Assembly: GCF_017873715.1 (NCBI RefSeq)
Contig: NZ_JAGGKM010000003.1
Location: forward strand, 574,118-638,117
Direction of reading: 5' to 3'
Source: Cytobacillus luteolus
GTDB lineage: Bacteria > Bacillota > Bacilli > Bacillales > Bacillaceae_L
DNA: 64,000 nt
The position numbers were made by a program, and so were the translations under genes. Below are positions 16,049 through 25,017 of this stretch, piece by piece (within the stretch, counting starts at the first letter, position 1; every line of letters begins with the position of its first letter). Below the pieces are notes generated by a model. That model was given only the letters and a program-made list of their open reading frames with translations, searched no databases and had not been told where the DNA came from.

Positions 16049-16627
16049 ATGAAAAAATGGTTATTTATATTCCCATTGCTAGTTGTAATGATATTGTTAG
16101 TTATTTTAAGTGGATATAGGTTCTCTGCATTAAGTGCTGCTAAAAGTAATGCCTTCCTTCCAGCAGATGCAGAGTTGTTGGAACAACATGATATAGGTTC
16201 TTCTGTTATCTTTATTTTTAAAAGTGATAAAGAAAAAAAGTACCGTACCGTATTAGCTGAAAAGAAAGGAATTTTCTACAGGAGCCGTATATCAACCTTT
16301 ACTCCGTATAGCTCTGATATCCTTCAAACTTTTGGAGGTATTAGTTATACTACAAAAAATGACGCAGTATCGATGTTTAGTATCATATCATACGAAGAAG
16401 AAGTTGCTTATATAGAAGCTGGTGTAGAGCCTAACAGAGAAAGAAAAGAAATAAGAATAGGAGAACCCATAACGTTCATATTTTCATTCAGTAAACAAAT
16501 TGACCATCTTAATCCAGTTGCAACCAATAAGGATGGTGAGGAGCTTTATTATTTTGGGGAACCTGAAAATGCAACATATACTAACCTAAACGAAGATATA
16601 AGATGGCATAAAATCAGTGGACAATAA
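16049..16627 (+). CDS. Membrane-anchored hypothetical protein
   Basis: A 192 aa protein from ATG 16049 behind GGGGGA. An N-terminal transmembrane helix (residues 4-21) is followed by about 165 extracytoplasmic residues with alternating strands. No Cys and no catalytic motif are visible. A strong terminator follows at 16674. Confidence 0.65.
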   Translation: MKKWLFIFPLLVVMILLVILSGYRFSALSAAKSNAFLPADAELLEQHDIGSSVIFIFKSDKEKKYRTVLAEKKGIFYRSRISTFTPYSSDILQTFGGISYTTKNDAVSMFSIISYEEEVAYIEAGVEPNRERKEIRIGEPITFIFSFSKQIDHLNPVATNKDGEELYYFGEPENATYTNLNEDIRWHKISGQ

Positions 16628-16673
16628 CAAATTTCTTTTTTATCAACGGGATTGAATGTTAAATAACAAAATG

Positions 16674-16702
16674 GGATCCGCTACGGCGGATCCTTCTTTC
16701 TT
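16674..16702 (+). terminator. Rho-independent terminator
   Basis: GGATCCGC and GCGGATCC form a perfect 8-bp stem with loop TACG, followed by TTCTTTCTT. Confidence 0.75.
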
Positions 16703-16732
16703 AATCGGTAGGAATCAAATAATAAGACATTA

Positions 16733-17093
16733 TTGATAAGGGGGATTGTATTTCGAGATAGAGCTTCAGTAGTAATTATAGATTATTTTAAGGTTGGACT
16801 AATTAAAAGAATCAGAGAGGGTACTGATTATTTTGTTTTTCCTGGTGGTGGAATAGAAAATGGAGAAACACCAGAAGATGGAGCCAAAAGAGAAGCATTA
16901 GAAGAATTGGGCTTACATAGTTGAAATTATAGGTGGAGAGATGATCTTAAATAGAAATATAGAAGATAATAAAGATATTATTGATGTTGCTTGGATACCA
17001 ATAAATGATAAGGAAAAGTGGGATAGTTTCACTCTTCCAATACTAAACTTATATAAAAAATCATTAAAGCGACATAATGCCGTATTCAAGTAA
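16733..17093 (+). pseudogene. Decayed Nudix hydrolase paralogue
   Basis: The first 62 codons parallel the intact gene at 12560 (FRDRASVVIIDYFKVGLIKR, FVFPGGGIENGETPE) through the Nudix box, then end at TGA 16921. In another frame the sequence resumes (IVEIIGGEMILNRNI, DVAWIPINDKEKWDSF) to TAA 17091-17093, matching the C-terminal part of a Nudix protein. Relative to the intact copy about 30 residues are missing after EELG. No good start codon with a ribosome site is present. A deletion with frameshift explains this. Confidence 0.8.
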
Positions 17094-17225
17094 CGAGAGC
17101 GATAGCGAAAGAAGCTGTCTTTACTTCTATAAAAGATATAAAGATAGGGAAACATTGCGGTAGGATTTTGGATATTGCATTATCTATATTTTTTTGTTTA
17201 ACAATGATAAGAAGGAGTGGCATAT

Positions 17226-17486
17226 ATGAGGATGTCTACCTTATTATATTTGGTTGTTTTTTCATTAACTTTCGGATTTTATTTTTTTACTATTGAACCG
17301 CTAATAAATTATGTGTGGCAACGATTTTTGATTTTTATGCTGCTTCTTATTTCACTAAATTTTTTAGTGAGAAAGTTAGAATTGCATTTTAAGTTTCTAA
17401 ATAAACGGATTGATAATCATCTTAGTGTATGGATCGTTATTGGTTTATTATCTACGATTATAGTAATTGGAATGGTGAATCCTTAA
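17226..17486 (+). CDS. Small three-helix membrane protein
   Basis: ATG 17226 (MRMSTLLYLV) is chosen with GAAGGAGTGG upstream. The 86 aa product has three hydrophobic helices with a basic loop (RKLELHFKFLNKR). Unknown function. Confidence 0.6.
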   Translation: MRMSTLLYLVVFSLTFGFYFFTIEPLINYVWQRFLIFMLLLISLNFLVRKLELHFKFLNKRIDNHLSVWIVIGLLSTIIVIGMVNP

Positions 17487-17765
17487 CAGTGAATAATCCC
17501 AATATATTTAGAATGTCTTGTTTAACGACCATGAAAGAAGTTTCATTTTTTTGTGCTGAGGCTCTGCTTCATGTATAACGATCAGGTGCGTATCTGCAAT
17601 AAAAAGACACGCTATTATTATTACAAGCAGTTTAAGAAGTGATGGAAAAGTTGAATCCTTTTGTTCCTTTCTTCGTATGTAATTAAAAAGGAAAGGATAT
17701 TAGCTAATTTAATAGAAGTGTTTAAAGAGGGAAACTGTAAAAAAATCATTTACAGGAGGGGTTTT

Positions 17766-18200
17766 ATGACGAAAAAAATACTATGGGGCTTTGGTGCTAT
17801 CCTTGTCATTGGGTTGTTAGTGGTTGGTTATCTATGGAAGGAGAGCGCAGAGGATATTACGGCTACTGAACAACTTGAGAGGTATTATGAGGTATATAAT
17901 AACAAAGACTTTGAAGCCTTTTATGATATGTTAAGTGAAAAAGAGCAAGAGGAGCTAGAAGCCAATAATAAAAGACAAGACATACTAAAGGGTTTTGAAA
18001 AGGCATGGAGAGTGATTGAAGTAATCAAAATTGAAGAACAAGATGGGGGAACTAAGAATGGTACAATCGTGGCTGCTACAGTTTCACACCCTCCGCATGG
18101 CTCGGAGCCTAAAATTACATTTATAGAGACCTTCAAACTAATTAAAGTAACTGACGAATGGAAATTTGATGATTATATTAGTAAAGAAATTGTTGATTAG
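17766..18200 (+). CDS. Membrane-anchored NTF2-like (SnoaL-like) protein
   Basis: ATG 17766 is used because ACAGGAGGGG is 4-13 nt upstream; the frame is open much further 5'. An N-terminal transmembrane helix precedes ATEQLERYYEVYNNKDFEAFYDML, a helix typical of NTF2-like cone folds, and strands that end with a Trp-containing segment (TDEWKFDDYI). The fold call is tentative. The ligand is unknown. Confidence 0.65.
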   Translation: MTKKILWGFGAILVIGLLVVGYLWKESAEDITATEQLERYYEVYNNKDFEAFYDMLSEKEQEELEANNKRQDILKGFEKAWRVIEVIKIEEQDGGTKNGTIVAATVSHPPHGSEPKITFIETFKLIKVTDEWKFDDYISKEIVD

Positions 18201-18368
18201 AAAAAAAATTCGAAAGATTACTAGACAAGAAGTAGACACTTTTATACTAACGGGTGGCGATTCTTCAACAGGGAGAGACTCTTTTTTATTAAAGAGCAGG
18301 TTAGCAGAAGAGGATGATATTTGAAGACTTCGTTAAGATAATGAGGGGGAAAATCTATAATGGAGTGA

Positions 18369-18575
18369 TTTGATTTCAGCTTTAATAATAAGTATGTTAG
18401 ATTGTGGTTTATATAGGTACTTCCTCTAATAATTCTAACAGTAATACTTTTTTTCCTTTTACCACTAAAATATAAATGGATACCTTCTTTTCTCCCTATA
18501 ATTACTGTAATCATCTTTAATGGTTGGGTGAAGCTGGATAAATACAAAAATAAAATTAGCTATATATTGCACTAA
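18369..18575 (+). pseudogene. Small membrane-protein remnant with internal amber codon
   Basis: The frame from 18369 reads FDFSFNNKYVRLWFI, TAG at 18414, then 53 codons with two hydrophobic stretches (VLPLIILTVILFFLLPL, WIPSFLPIITVIIF) and a basic end to TAA 18573-18575. No intact start is present; TTG 18402 would give only four codons before the stop. A Trp-to-stop change (TGG to TAG) is likely. The long minus-strand frame over the same bases looks like its antisense shadow. Confidence 0.45.
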
Positions 18576-18595
18576 CAGTATGAGGGAGTGGTATT

Positions 18596-19018
18596 GTGCC
18601 TGAACCAAGATTTAAAATGAAGAGAATTTGGACTGATGTTGATTTCTTTGAAGTAAACTTATGCGTGTTTGGTAATGGTTGCAATGTAGATTTGGATATT
18701 TATTTAGACAATGGGCATCTAGAAGATCTCAAAAATGGTATTGAGAACTTTGCAGCTAACCTTGGAAAGAATGATTTCAGTTGGGTAACAGGTCACGAAA
18801 CTGAGAACACAACACACTTCTTATATTTGAGGTTTTTTCTGCATGATAAAAGAGGGATTGTAGGAATTGAATTTAAGGTTGATAACAGGGCAGAACCACC
18901 TTATTCTATGCGTTCTAATTTCTATATTCTTACGGAAATAAACCAAATAGATGATTTGAGTAGGAAGTTAGGTAAATTTATAAGAGAAGAAATTTTCGAA
19001 GTAGAAAGTCTCGTATAA
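18596..19018 (+). CDS. Soluble hypothetical protein
   Basis: A 140 aa protein from GTG 18596 behind AGGGAG. It has no signal peptide or membrane helix. Segments such as WTDVDFFEVNLCVFGNGCNV and THFLYLRFFLHDKRGIVGIEF suggest a two-layer alpha/beta fold of the kind seen in small immunity proteins, but no toxin gene is adjacent, so I do not assign that role. Confidence 0.65.
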   Translation: MPEPRFKMKRIWTDVDFFEVNLCVFGNGCNVDLDIYLDNGHLEDLKNGIENFAANLGKNDFSWVTGHETENTTHFLYLRFFLHDKRGIVGIEFKVDNRAEPPYSMRSNFYILTEINQIDDLSRKLGKFIREEIFEVESLV

Positions 19019-19093
19019 AGCTTACGTCACGGAGGAATAGATTTGTATTTCGAGAGGGCGCAAGGGTGGAACAAAAAGCCAAGGGGGGATTAG

Positions 19094-19267
19094 ATGCTTT
19101 GGAATATAGTAATCATATTAATTATTCTTTATGTCATATACAGCCTTTCGACCATTAAATATCAACTTAAATTGTTAACTAAACATCTAAATATTAAAGA
19201 TGATAAGGAACAAAAGGTTAGTAATGAAGAAATTGAGAAAGAATTAGAGGACGAATTAAAACGTTAA
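19094..19267 (+). CDS. 57 aa single-helix membrane protein with charged tail
   Basis: ATG 19094 follows AAGGGGGGA. One N-terminal transmembrane helix (IVIILIILYVIYSL) is followed by a charged, coiled-coil-like tail (SNEEIEKELEDELKR). The layout resembles DUF4083-type small Bacillus proteins. Confidence 0.6.
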   Translation: MLWNIVIILIILYVIYSLSTIKYQLKLLTKHLNIKDDKEQKVSNEEIEKELEDELKR

Positions 19268-19350
19268 TGCTTACCTCTCTATTCAGTTAAAGGGAATTAT
19301 AATTCCGAAGGAGAATATTGGATTGAGAGAAAAGGGTGGTGATTGAAATA

Positions 19351-20151
19351 GTGAATTTAAAAGCAGGTTATGGTCTAGACTCTAATGGATTTATTGTAAG
19401 TGATGTTAGCAAAGATAAGATAAATGATATTTACGTGCCTTGCATTCAAGAATCTGTGGAGAACCTTAAAGATTTATTTGATCAACATTTGTACAGTGTT
19501 TATGTGTACGGTAGTGTAGCTAGAGGAGAAGCGATCGTAAAAAAATCAGATATAGATCTTATAGCTATGTTCAATACCAAACTGAGTTCGGATAAGTTGG
19601 CTGAATTAAAGAAACTTTCTGGGGAATTGTCTCAAAAGTATCGTTCTCTAGTTCGTGATGTTGGTATAGCCGTAGCATATTACGACTATGCTGTTGACCC
19701 CTCAAATTATTATGAAAATGCATTTCTTAAGGAACTCTGTGTTTGTGTGTATGGAGAGGATGTAGGAGAACAATTTGGTCCGTATAAACTTACCTCAGAG
19801 ATTGCAATTCGTTTTAATGGTGATATTTATGAATTTTTTAATCGGACGTTAAAAAGATTAGAAACAGCTTCTAAGGAAGAAGTTAAAGCAGTTACACAAG
19901 GCTTTGCTCGAAAGCTCATTCGAACATACTATTCGATGGTGATGGTTCGTTCTCAGATTTGGACGTCACGACTTCATGAGCAGGCTGAAGTCTTTATTCA
20001 TCATTTTCCAGAAAAAGAATCAATTATTTGTACTTTACTTAATTGGATAGATGAACCCCCGGCGGATCTTGAATCTGTGTATAAGCTTTTTAAGAGTGAG
20101 GGTGAATGGGCTAGTGAGAACTTTTCGAATGAAGCCCAAATTCGCTATTAA
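19351..20151 (+). CDS. Nucleotidyltransferase-domain protein
   Basis: GTG 19351 (MNLKAGYGLD) has a GGTGGTGA site; GTG 19336 or 19339 are alternatives. The motif VYGSVARGEA...KKSDIDLI is the GS-x(9-11)-D-x-D nucleotidyltransferase core. About 150 helical residues follow, as in MNT/aminoglycoside nucleotidyltransferase-like proteins. It could adenylylate a small molecule or a protein. No HEPN partner gene is adjacent, so a toxin-antitoxin role is not supported. Confidence 0.75.
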   Translation: MNLKAGYGLDSNGFIVSDVSKDKINDIYVPCIQESVENLKDLFDQHLYSVYVYGSVARGEAIVKKSDIDLIAMFNTKLSSDKLAELKKLSGELSQKYRSLVRDVGIAVAYYDYAVDPSNYYENAFLKELCVCVYGEDVGEQFGPYKLTSEIAIRFNGDIYEFFNRTLKRLETASKEEVKAVTQGFARKLIRTYYSMVMVRSQIWTSRLHEQAEVFIHHFPEKESIICTLLNWIDEPPADLESVYKLFKSEGEWASENFSNEAQIRY

Positions 20152-20274
20152 ACTATCAGAACAGAACTATCGCTTCAACAACTATTGAAACAGAAGAATT
20201 GAGAAAGAATAGCGTGATTTTAAAATTTCAAATACATACTTCTGATTAGTTAAGTACAAAGGAGAAGGATTTGG

Positions 20275-20598
20275 ATGAAAAAAATTCCCCAAATGGATCA
20301 TGAGAAAAACAATGTAAATAAAATGATGAATGAAATACAAATGAATGAATCAAAAGGAAAAGCTATTCTGTATTCTCTTTATATTTTAATTGTAACGGGT
20401 ATCCTCTACTACAATTTCCCAGAAAGTCCACTCATTGTAGTCCTTTTTCTTATCATTTTAACTGTGTTTCTTACATTTACTATCGTTACCTTAAATCAGC
20501 TGTTTAACTGGAAACTTCAATTTTTTGGTACATCTCTTCTTGTAATTGGTATAGTTAGTTTCATAATGGTTGTGATTAATATAATTAAGATTTTTTAG
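20275..20598 (+). CDS. Small three-helix membrane protein
   Basis: A 107 aa protein from ATG 20275 with GGAGAAGG upstream. A polar N-terminus (about 28 residues, Met/Asn/Lys-rich) leads to three hydrophobic helices. Unknown function. Confidence 0.6.
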   Translation: MKKIPQMDHEKNNVNKMMNEIQMNESKGKAILYSLYILIVTGILYYNFPESPLIVVLFLIILTVFLTFTIVTLNQLFNWKLQFFGTSLLVIGIVSFIMVVINIIKIF

Positions 20599-20747
20599 TG
20601 TGGGAATAAAAGAGAGTGCTATTTACAAATACGATTTTTTTGATAAACGCATGGGGAAATCCTCTTGTGTTTATTTGTGTTTAGGCGTTGTTTTATCTTC
20701 TGTGAATCGGGTTATTCAATAATATCATACCATTATTTAATAAAAAT

Positions 20748-20794
20748 TTATTGAATTACAATAATTACTTTTGTATTATAGTATCAAATACAAA
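20748..20794 (+). promoter_or_regulatory. Promoter and operator palindromes of the DUF2975 gene
   Basis: TTGAAT (20751-20756), 17-bp spacer and TATTAT (20774-20779) form a plausible sigma-A promoter. The -35 lies inside the perfect inverted repeat TTATTG-AATTA-CAATAA (20748-20764). A second inverted repeat, TTTGTATT-N9-AATACAAA (20770-20794), covers the -10. Nearly the same first palindrome occurs before the DUF817 gene at 50110-50126. Confidence 0.6.
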
Positions 20795-20819
20795 AATAAG
20801 GAAGGGGTAAATAATTATT

Positions 20820-21296
20820 ATGAAATGGGTCACCATATCCTTGCTAAAGGTATCAATTTACTTGGTCGGTTTAATTGTGCTACTTCTTAGTATCTTTTGG
20901 ATACCGTGGGCAGCAGGACAACTTTCTACTCTAAATCCTGAATATGCTTATTTGAGATACCCAGTTCAAATTGGCATATATCTTACGACAATTCCGTTTT
21001 TCTTTGCCTTATATCAAGCGAATAAGCTTCTAGTATATATAGAGAAAAAGAACGCCTTCTCGGACCTGTCTGCTGAATCCCTAAGGACGATAAAACACTG
21101 TGCAATTGTTATTGTAGGTCTTTATGTTATTGGAATTGCACTACTTATTTCTCAAAATGCCCTTCACCCAAGTCTCGGGCTTATCGGATTATCCGTTGCA
21201 TTTGCATCTCTCGTAATTGCTTTCTTTGCAGCTTTGCTTCAAGAATTGCTGAATAGTGCACTAGAAATAAAGTCTGAAAATGAACTAACCGTGTGA
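20820..21296 (+). CDS. DUF2975 membrane protein, YoaS-like
   Basis: A 158 aa protein with four transmembrane helices in the DUF2975 pattern: IFWIPWAAGQL, YAYLRYPVQIGIYLTTIPFFFALYQANKLL, then EKKNAFSDLSAESLRTIKHCA between helices 2 and 3. B. subtilis YoaS belongs to this family. There a small HTH gene (yozG) follows, but no such gene follows here. The double palindrome over its promoter suggests tight regulation. Function is unknown. Confidence 0.8.
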   Translation: MKWVTISLLKVSIYLVGLIVLLLSIFWIPWAAGQLSTLNPEYAYLRYPVQIGIYLTTIPFFFALYQANKLLVYIEKKNAFSDLSAESLRTIKHCAIVIVGLYVIGIALLISQNALHPSLGLIGLSVAFASLVIAFFAALLQELLNSALEIKSENELTV

Positions 21297-21356
21297 GCAG
21301 AAAAGTTGCTTAGGAATTCTTGTTGAACACTAGATGAGAGGAGTAATATTCAAAAT

Positions 21357-21776
21357 ATGAATTATTTCTTAAAATTAAATGTTGTTAGTGCTATGTATGC
21401 AATTGTGGTTTTCATTCCTCTTGAGTTAATGTTTAATGTATACAGAATTTCTAGAGTAACAGGATTTGATATTGACACTGTAAATGCTTTTAATATTATT
21501 ACGACAATTGTTTGCTTTATGGCTGGGTCTCTCGGGCTTATTTACTTATCAAAGCACTGGATGAAAGGACGAAAGGCAAACTACTTTACAGTGATCTTAT
21601 GGTTTCCATATTTTGCTCTGTTTGTCTATGTTTTTGTATCCTTTTTTCCAATTACATATGGAGGAGACACTCCTAATCCTGTAACCGGTTTGCTTGCTAT
21701 AGGCTCATTGATAACCCATCCAATGTATATCTATCTAATCAATAGAATTAGTGTGAAAACTCCAGGCAAAGCCTAG
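21357..21776 (+). CDS. Four-helix membrane protein
   Basis: A 139 aa protein from ATG 21357 behind GAGAGGAG. It has four hydrophobic helices with a basic loop (SKHWMKGRKAN). It follows the DUF2975 gene by 60 bp and may be co-transcribed. Unknown function. Confidence 0.6.
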   Translation: MNYFLKLNVVSAMYAIVVFIPLELMFNVYRISRVTGFDIDTVNAFNIITTIVCFMAGSLGLIYLSKHWMKGRKANYFTVILWFPYFALFVYVFVSFFPITYGGDTPNPVTGLLAIGSLITHPMYIYLINRISVKTPGKA

Positions 21777-21830
21777 GTTGATTTGGAAAAAAATGATAAG
21801 ATTGAGAGAATGTTGAATTTGGAGGGGAAA

Positions 21831-22259
21831 ATGGGATATAAATTTAAAGAAAATTCATTTTCAAAAATTGCAGGTAGCATCTGGCTGTTAATAGCACTTG
21901 CAAATTTAGGATTAATGATATATATGATAACAGGACTTACTCGGGGATTCGGATTAATGATGAGTCCGATATATTTATTTACCATTCTTGTAAGTGGTGC
22001 AATATCAATCTTTCATTTTAGAATTACGAAAGTTGATTACGTCAGAATGGATGACACATCTCTTTCTATATTCAAAAGTTTAGCCTTACCTAGGAAACAT
22101 ATTAAACTATCAAAGATTGAACAAGGTAGGATGATAGGTAGCAAACTCATCTTGATATTAAACAATGAAAAAGAAGTTGAGATAAATACGAAACAGCTAA
22201 CAATTAAAGAATTTGAAAAATTGAAGGTTCGTTTGCAAGATTATTTCATGATCAGTTAG
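21831..22259 (+). CDS. Two-helix membrane protein with PH-like C-terminal domain
   Basis: ATG 21831 (MGYKFKENSF) has GGAGGGG at ideal spacing; TTG 21783 is open but lacks a site. Two transmembrane helices (about residues 15-35 and 43-62) precede a soluble domain with the strand pattern DTSLSIFKSLALPRKHIKLS and SKLILILNNEKEVEINTKQL, like bacterial PH-type domains. Function is unknown. The gene runs convergently into the metalloprotease gene. Confidence 0.65.
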   Translation: MGYKFKENSFSKIAGSIWLLIALANLGLMIYMITGLTRGFGLMMSPIYLFTILVSGAISIFHFRITKVDYVRMDDTSLSIFKSLALPRKHIKLSKIEQGRMIGSKLILILNNEKEVEINTKQLTIKEFEKLKVRLQDYFMIS

Positions 22260-22260
22260 T

Positions 22261-22308
22261 ACACAGAAAAACGCTTGGATGGGAAAATATCCAAGCGTTT
22301 TTCTGTGT
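22261..22308. terminator. Bidirectional 20-bp terminator
   Basis: Twenty perfectly paired bases (22261-22280 with 22289-22308, core AACGCTTGGAT) around an 8-nt loop, with A- and T-rich arms. It separates two convergent genes and immediately abuts both stop codons. Confidence 0.9.
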
Positions 22309-23310
22309 TTAATCGAGTTTAAGAGTAAAAGTGTCAGTCTCAAATCCAATTGAAGTGTTTAAATCCAGTATACTGAAGTTTGCATCAATGAAATCCGCTC
22401 TGTAAAGGTCAGATAATGCAAACTGTATTTCTCCATCAAAGTCTTCAGGTGTGATTGCAATTAGTCTTTCATCTGCTATCAATGAGTTCACTTTATATAG
22501 TTTCACGTTAAGCCGGTACGCAACATCCGAGCGATCCAAAACTTTGAATGTAAGTGTATTTTGGTTCAGTTCTTCTAGAATAGGAGTATTTAAAAGTCTA
22601 TGCTTATCAATCAGAAAACCTGTCTTTTCTTCAAAATAAGACTGAACCTCCGAGTTTTCCAGCACATTTGGTATTTGTTGATTGTCATGCATGGTCATTG
22701 TGTAAAAAGCTTCGTGACTTAGGACATCTTTAAAATCCACTTTTGATGTTGCACCATAGAGTAATAGATAGTCATCAGCAATGATTTCTTGTGGAAAAAG
22801 TGAATATGAATCTAACGAATAATTCCAAAAAGCGTCCCAACGAACATTGTTTTGGTCAAGTCCTCTGAGTTTTGACCACTTTGAAAATGGGAAGTGGTGT
22901 TCTGGAAAGTAGTGATACGTAAAATGATGTCCATATTCATGCGCAAGAGTTTCCCTGTACAGATGTGGTTCGGTGTACTTGTTCCCATGGAAAAGAGTAA
23001 TTGAACTTGTTAGTGCATGATAGATTCCTTTAGTGTAGTAATCATCATGAGGATATTCACCTAAACCGTCACCAACAACTTTTACTTCCTGTAGAAGTTT
23101 TATTTCTTCACCATGTTTATTTTTGAGTAGTTCTTCATATAATTCCTGCAATTTGTCTTTATCCCATTCAGATGAATAGCTAAGAAACTGAATTCCTTCA
23201 GGTGATCTATAGTGAGCATAATAATTAGAGCTTGTAGTGAGTGGATCTAAGCTAACAAGAAGAGGTAAAGCTAGAATAATAGAGAGAATCAGCAATAGTT
23301 GTCTTTTCAT
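22309..23310 (-). CDS. Secreted zinc metalloprotease-like protein (HEYGHH)
   Basis: A 333 aa minus-strand protein with an N-terminal signal peptide or anchor (LLLILSIILALPLLVSL) and the zincin motif AHEYGHHFTYH (about residues 124-134), giving two His ligands and the catalytic Glu. QEIIADDYLLLYG about 50 residues later could supply the third ligand. The remainder resembles a C-terminal beta domain. Exported location is inferred from the signal. No substrate is suggested by the context. Confidence 0.8.
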   Translation of the reverse strand: MKRQLLLILSIILALPLLVSLDPLTTSSNYYAHYRSPEGIQFLSYSSEWDKDKLQELYEELLKNKHGEEIKLLQEVKVVGDGLGEYPHDDYYTKGIYHALTSSITLFHGNKYTEPHLYRETLAHEYGHHFTYHYFPEHHFPFSKWSKLRGLDQNNVRWDAFWNYSLDSYSLFPQEIIADDYLLLYGATSKVDFKDVLSHEAFYTMTMHDNQQIPNVLENSEVQSYFEEKTGFLIDKHRLLNTPILEELNQNTLTFKVLDRSDVAYRLNVKLYKVNSLIADERLIAITPEDFDGEIQFALSDLYRADFIDANFSILDLNTSIGFETDTFTLKLD

Positions 23311-23406
23311 GTTGTCTCACATCCTTCGGTCTATTCTAACACGGATAGATTCATAGAATAATGAGCTAAATATTGTAAGAAAAAATTAAATTACCAGTGT
23401 AGACAC

Positions 23407-23438
23407 AAAAAAGCCAGCTCAACATATGTCAAGCTGGC
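23407..23438 (-). terminator. Terminator of the minus-strand gene at 23498
   Basis: GCCAGCT pairs with AGCTGGC around an 11-12 nt loop; on the minus strand a TTTTTTG tract follows. Confidence 0.7.
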
Positions 23439-23497
23439 ATGATAATGAAATTAATTAGAATCAATACATGATTTGTGGCTCAGTTCTTACCTTTCAT

Positions 23498-24025
23498 CTA
23501 CTGATATAAAGAATTCCATTTGATTTCCCCGGATCTATCATTATAATCAACTTCTACCTTGAAGTTATGTTTTTCATAAAAATGTATTAGACGGTCTAGG
23601 TGATCCCAATCACGTTCTGCAATATCTCCTGTGATATATTGGATATTTTGATTTTTAGCTAGATTTTTCAAATAGTCCATACATATTGAACCAAAGCCTT
23701 TATTCGCATCACCTTTGATGTCCCCAATATGAATATTGTTGTCTTCTGAGTAGTAGGCTTGAATGGAAAAATCCCACATGCCTCGATACGGTGTATCACA
23801 GTCATCTAACATAATTTTACATGTGTTTCCATCATCCATTATATAGATAATGACCCAACTGTTATCATGTGTTTGTTCAATTCCAAGGATTTTCCACTTT
23901 TTTGCGATTTCCTTCATGTTCTCTTGCATTCTATAAACCTGGAACTCTAAGTTTTCAAGCTCTTCTTGTATTTCTACTTTATCCTTTGTTTCTACATCAT
24001 CCATTCCAAATAATTTCGTGTACAA
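23498..24025 (-). CDS. GNAT-like protein with N-terminal coiled coil
   Basis: A 175 aa minus-strand protein from TTG 24025 behind AAAGGAG. Residues about 15-48 (KVEIQEELENLEFQVYRMQENMKEIAKK) look like a coiled coil. The rest has a GNAT-like pattern: IHIGDIKGDANKGFGSICMDYLKNL, then ITGDIAERDWDHLDRLIHFYEKHNFKV, where the last segment resembles the typical xFYEKxGF motif. The acetyl-CoA loop is atypical (KGFGS). The substrate is unknown. Confidence 0.7.
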   Translation of the reverse strand: MYTKLFGMDDVETKDKVEIQEELENLEFQVYRMQENMKEIAKKWKILGIEQTHDNSWVIIYIMDDGNTCKIMLDDCDTPYRGMWDFSIQAYYSEDNNIHIGDIKGDANKGFGSICMDYLKNLAKNQNIQYITGDIAERDWDHLDRLIHFYEKHNFKVEVDYNDRSGEIKWNSLYQ

Positions 24026-24218
24026 GGTTTCAAACTCCTTTCAAAAAACTGGCCCTTATATTCATTTGTATGCGGATATTTCATAAACAGTGAGTAAATC
24101 GTTTCAACAAGTTATATATTATACTTTAATTTTATTGGAAAATCAAACTGAAAACAAAATGGACAGGTTATTCCATCAAGCTTTATAATATAAAGAAAAT
24201 GCAAGGAGACAGTGATTC

Positions 24219-24863
24219 ATGAAACTAGTAAAACCATTTATACTTTTAGCAATACTCTTTTTATTTGCACTTGTTTTATCAGCATGTGGGACTACTGCAC
24301 AACCAGAAACAGAATTAGGAAATGAAAATGCTGCAACAACAGGTGAAAATCCGATTGTCACTGTAACGATGGAAAGTGGAGATGTAATCAAACTAGAGCT
24401 ATATCCAGATATTGCTCCAAATACGGTAGCCAATTTCGTATCTCTAATTGAACAAAATTATTATGATGGAATAATCTTTCATCGTGTCATTCCTGGCTTT
24501 ATGATCCAGGGTGGTGACCCGGATGGAAATGGAACTGGTGGACCAGGTTATAGCATTCCAGGTGAGTTCACTGGAAATGGTTTCACGAACGACCTACCCC
24601 ACACAAAAGGTGTCCTTTCAATGGCTCGAACACAAGACCCAAACTCTGCGGGTTCACAATTTTTCATCATGGCTGAGGATTACCCGAGCCTAGATGGTCA
24701 ATATGCCGCATTTGGTAAAGTCATTGAAGGACTCGAAGTTGTAGATTCAATCGTTTCTGTAGCAAGAGACAGCATGGATAAACCACTCGAAGACCAAAAA
24801 ATCAAAACAATGACCGTTGACACATTTGGTGTGGATTACGGTGAACCGAAAAAAACTGAATAA
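24219..24863 (+). CDS. Lipoprotein cyclophilin-type peptidyl-prolyl isomerase
   Basis: This 214 aa protein has a lipoprotein signal with lipobox LSAC at about residues 20-23, a low-complexity linker (TTAQPETELGNENAATTGEN) and a complete cyclophilin domain. FHRVIPGFMIQGGDP contains the catalytic Arg region, and SMARTQDPNSAGSQFFI and LDGQYAAFGKVIEG are also typical. It should catalyse prolyl isomerisation on the outer face of the membrane and so assist folding of exported proteins. Unlike cytoplasmic PpiB it carries the lipid anchor. It is monocistronic, with a terminator just after it. Confidence 0.92.
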   Translation: MKLVKPFILLAILFLFALVLSACGTTAQPETELGNENAATTGENPIVTVTMESGDVIKLELYPDIAPNTVANFVSLIEQNYYDGIIFHRVIPGFMIQGGDPDGNGTGGPGYSIPGEFTGNGFTNDLPHTKGVLSMARTQDPNSAGSQFFIMAEDYPSLDGQYAAFGKVIEGLEVVDSIVSVARDSMDKPLEDQKIKTMTVDTFGVDYGEPKKTE

Positions 24864-24873
24864 AAATTTTTAG

Positions 24874-24911
24874 CTAAAAGACCCGTTAAAAAATGGGTTT
24901 TTTAGTTTTTT
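24874..24911 (+). terminator. Rho-independent terminator after the cyclophilin gene
   Basis: CTAAAAGACCC pairs with GGGTTTTTTAG (one G-T) and is followed by TTTTTTT. Confidence 0.85.
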
Positions 24912-25017
24912 TATCAGTTTTTACTTCGATTATCGAAATAGTTGTTGAATATACCAATCTATTGATTTAGAATTATTAGATAATTAGAAGTTAGAAACAT
25001 CTTTTGGGGGACTATAA

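Noticed and set aside
18242..18547. 101-codon minus-strand frame
   Set aside because: It is antisense to the amber-interrupted membrane-protein remnant; composition (many Leu, Ile, Ser, Lys) looks like the complement of a hydrophobic gene.
19351..20151. Half of a MNT/HEPN toxin-antitoxin pair
   Set aside because: The protein is much longer than typical MNT antitoxins and no HEPN gene is adjacent.
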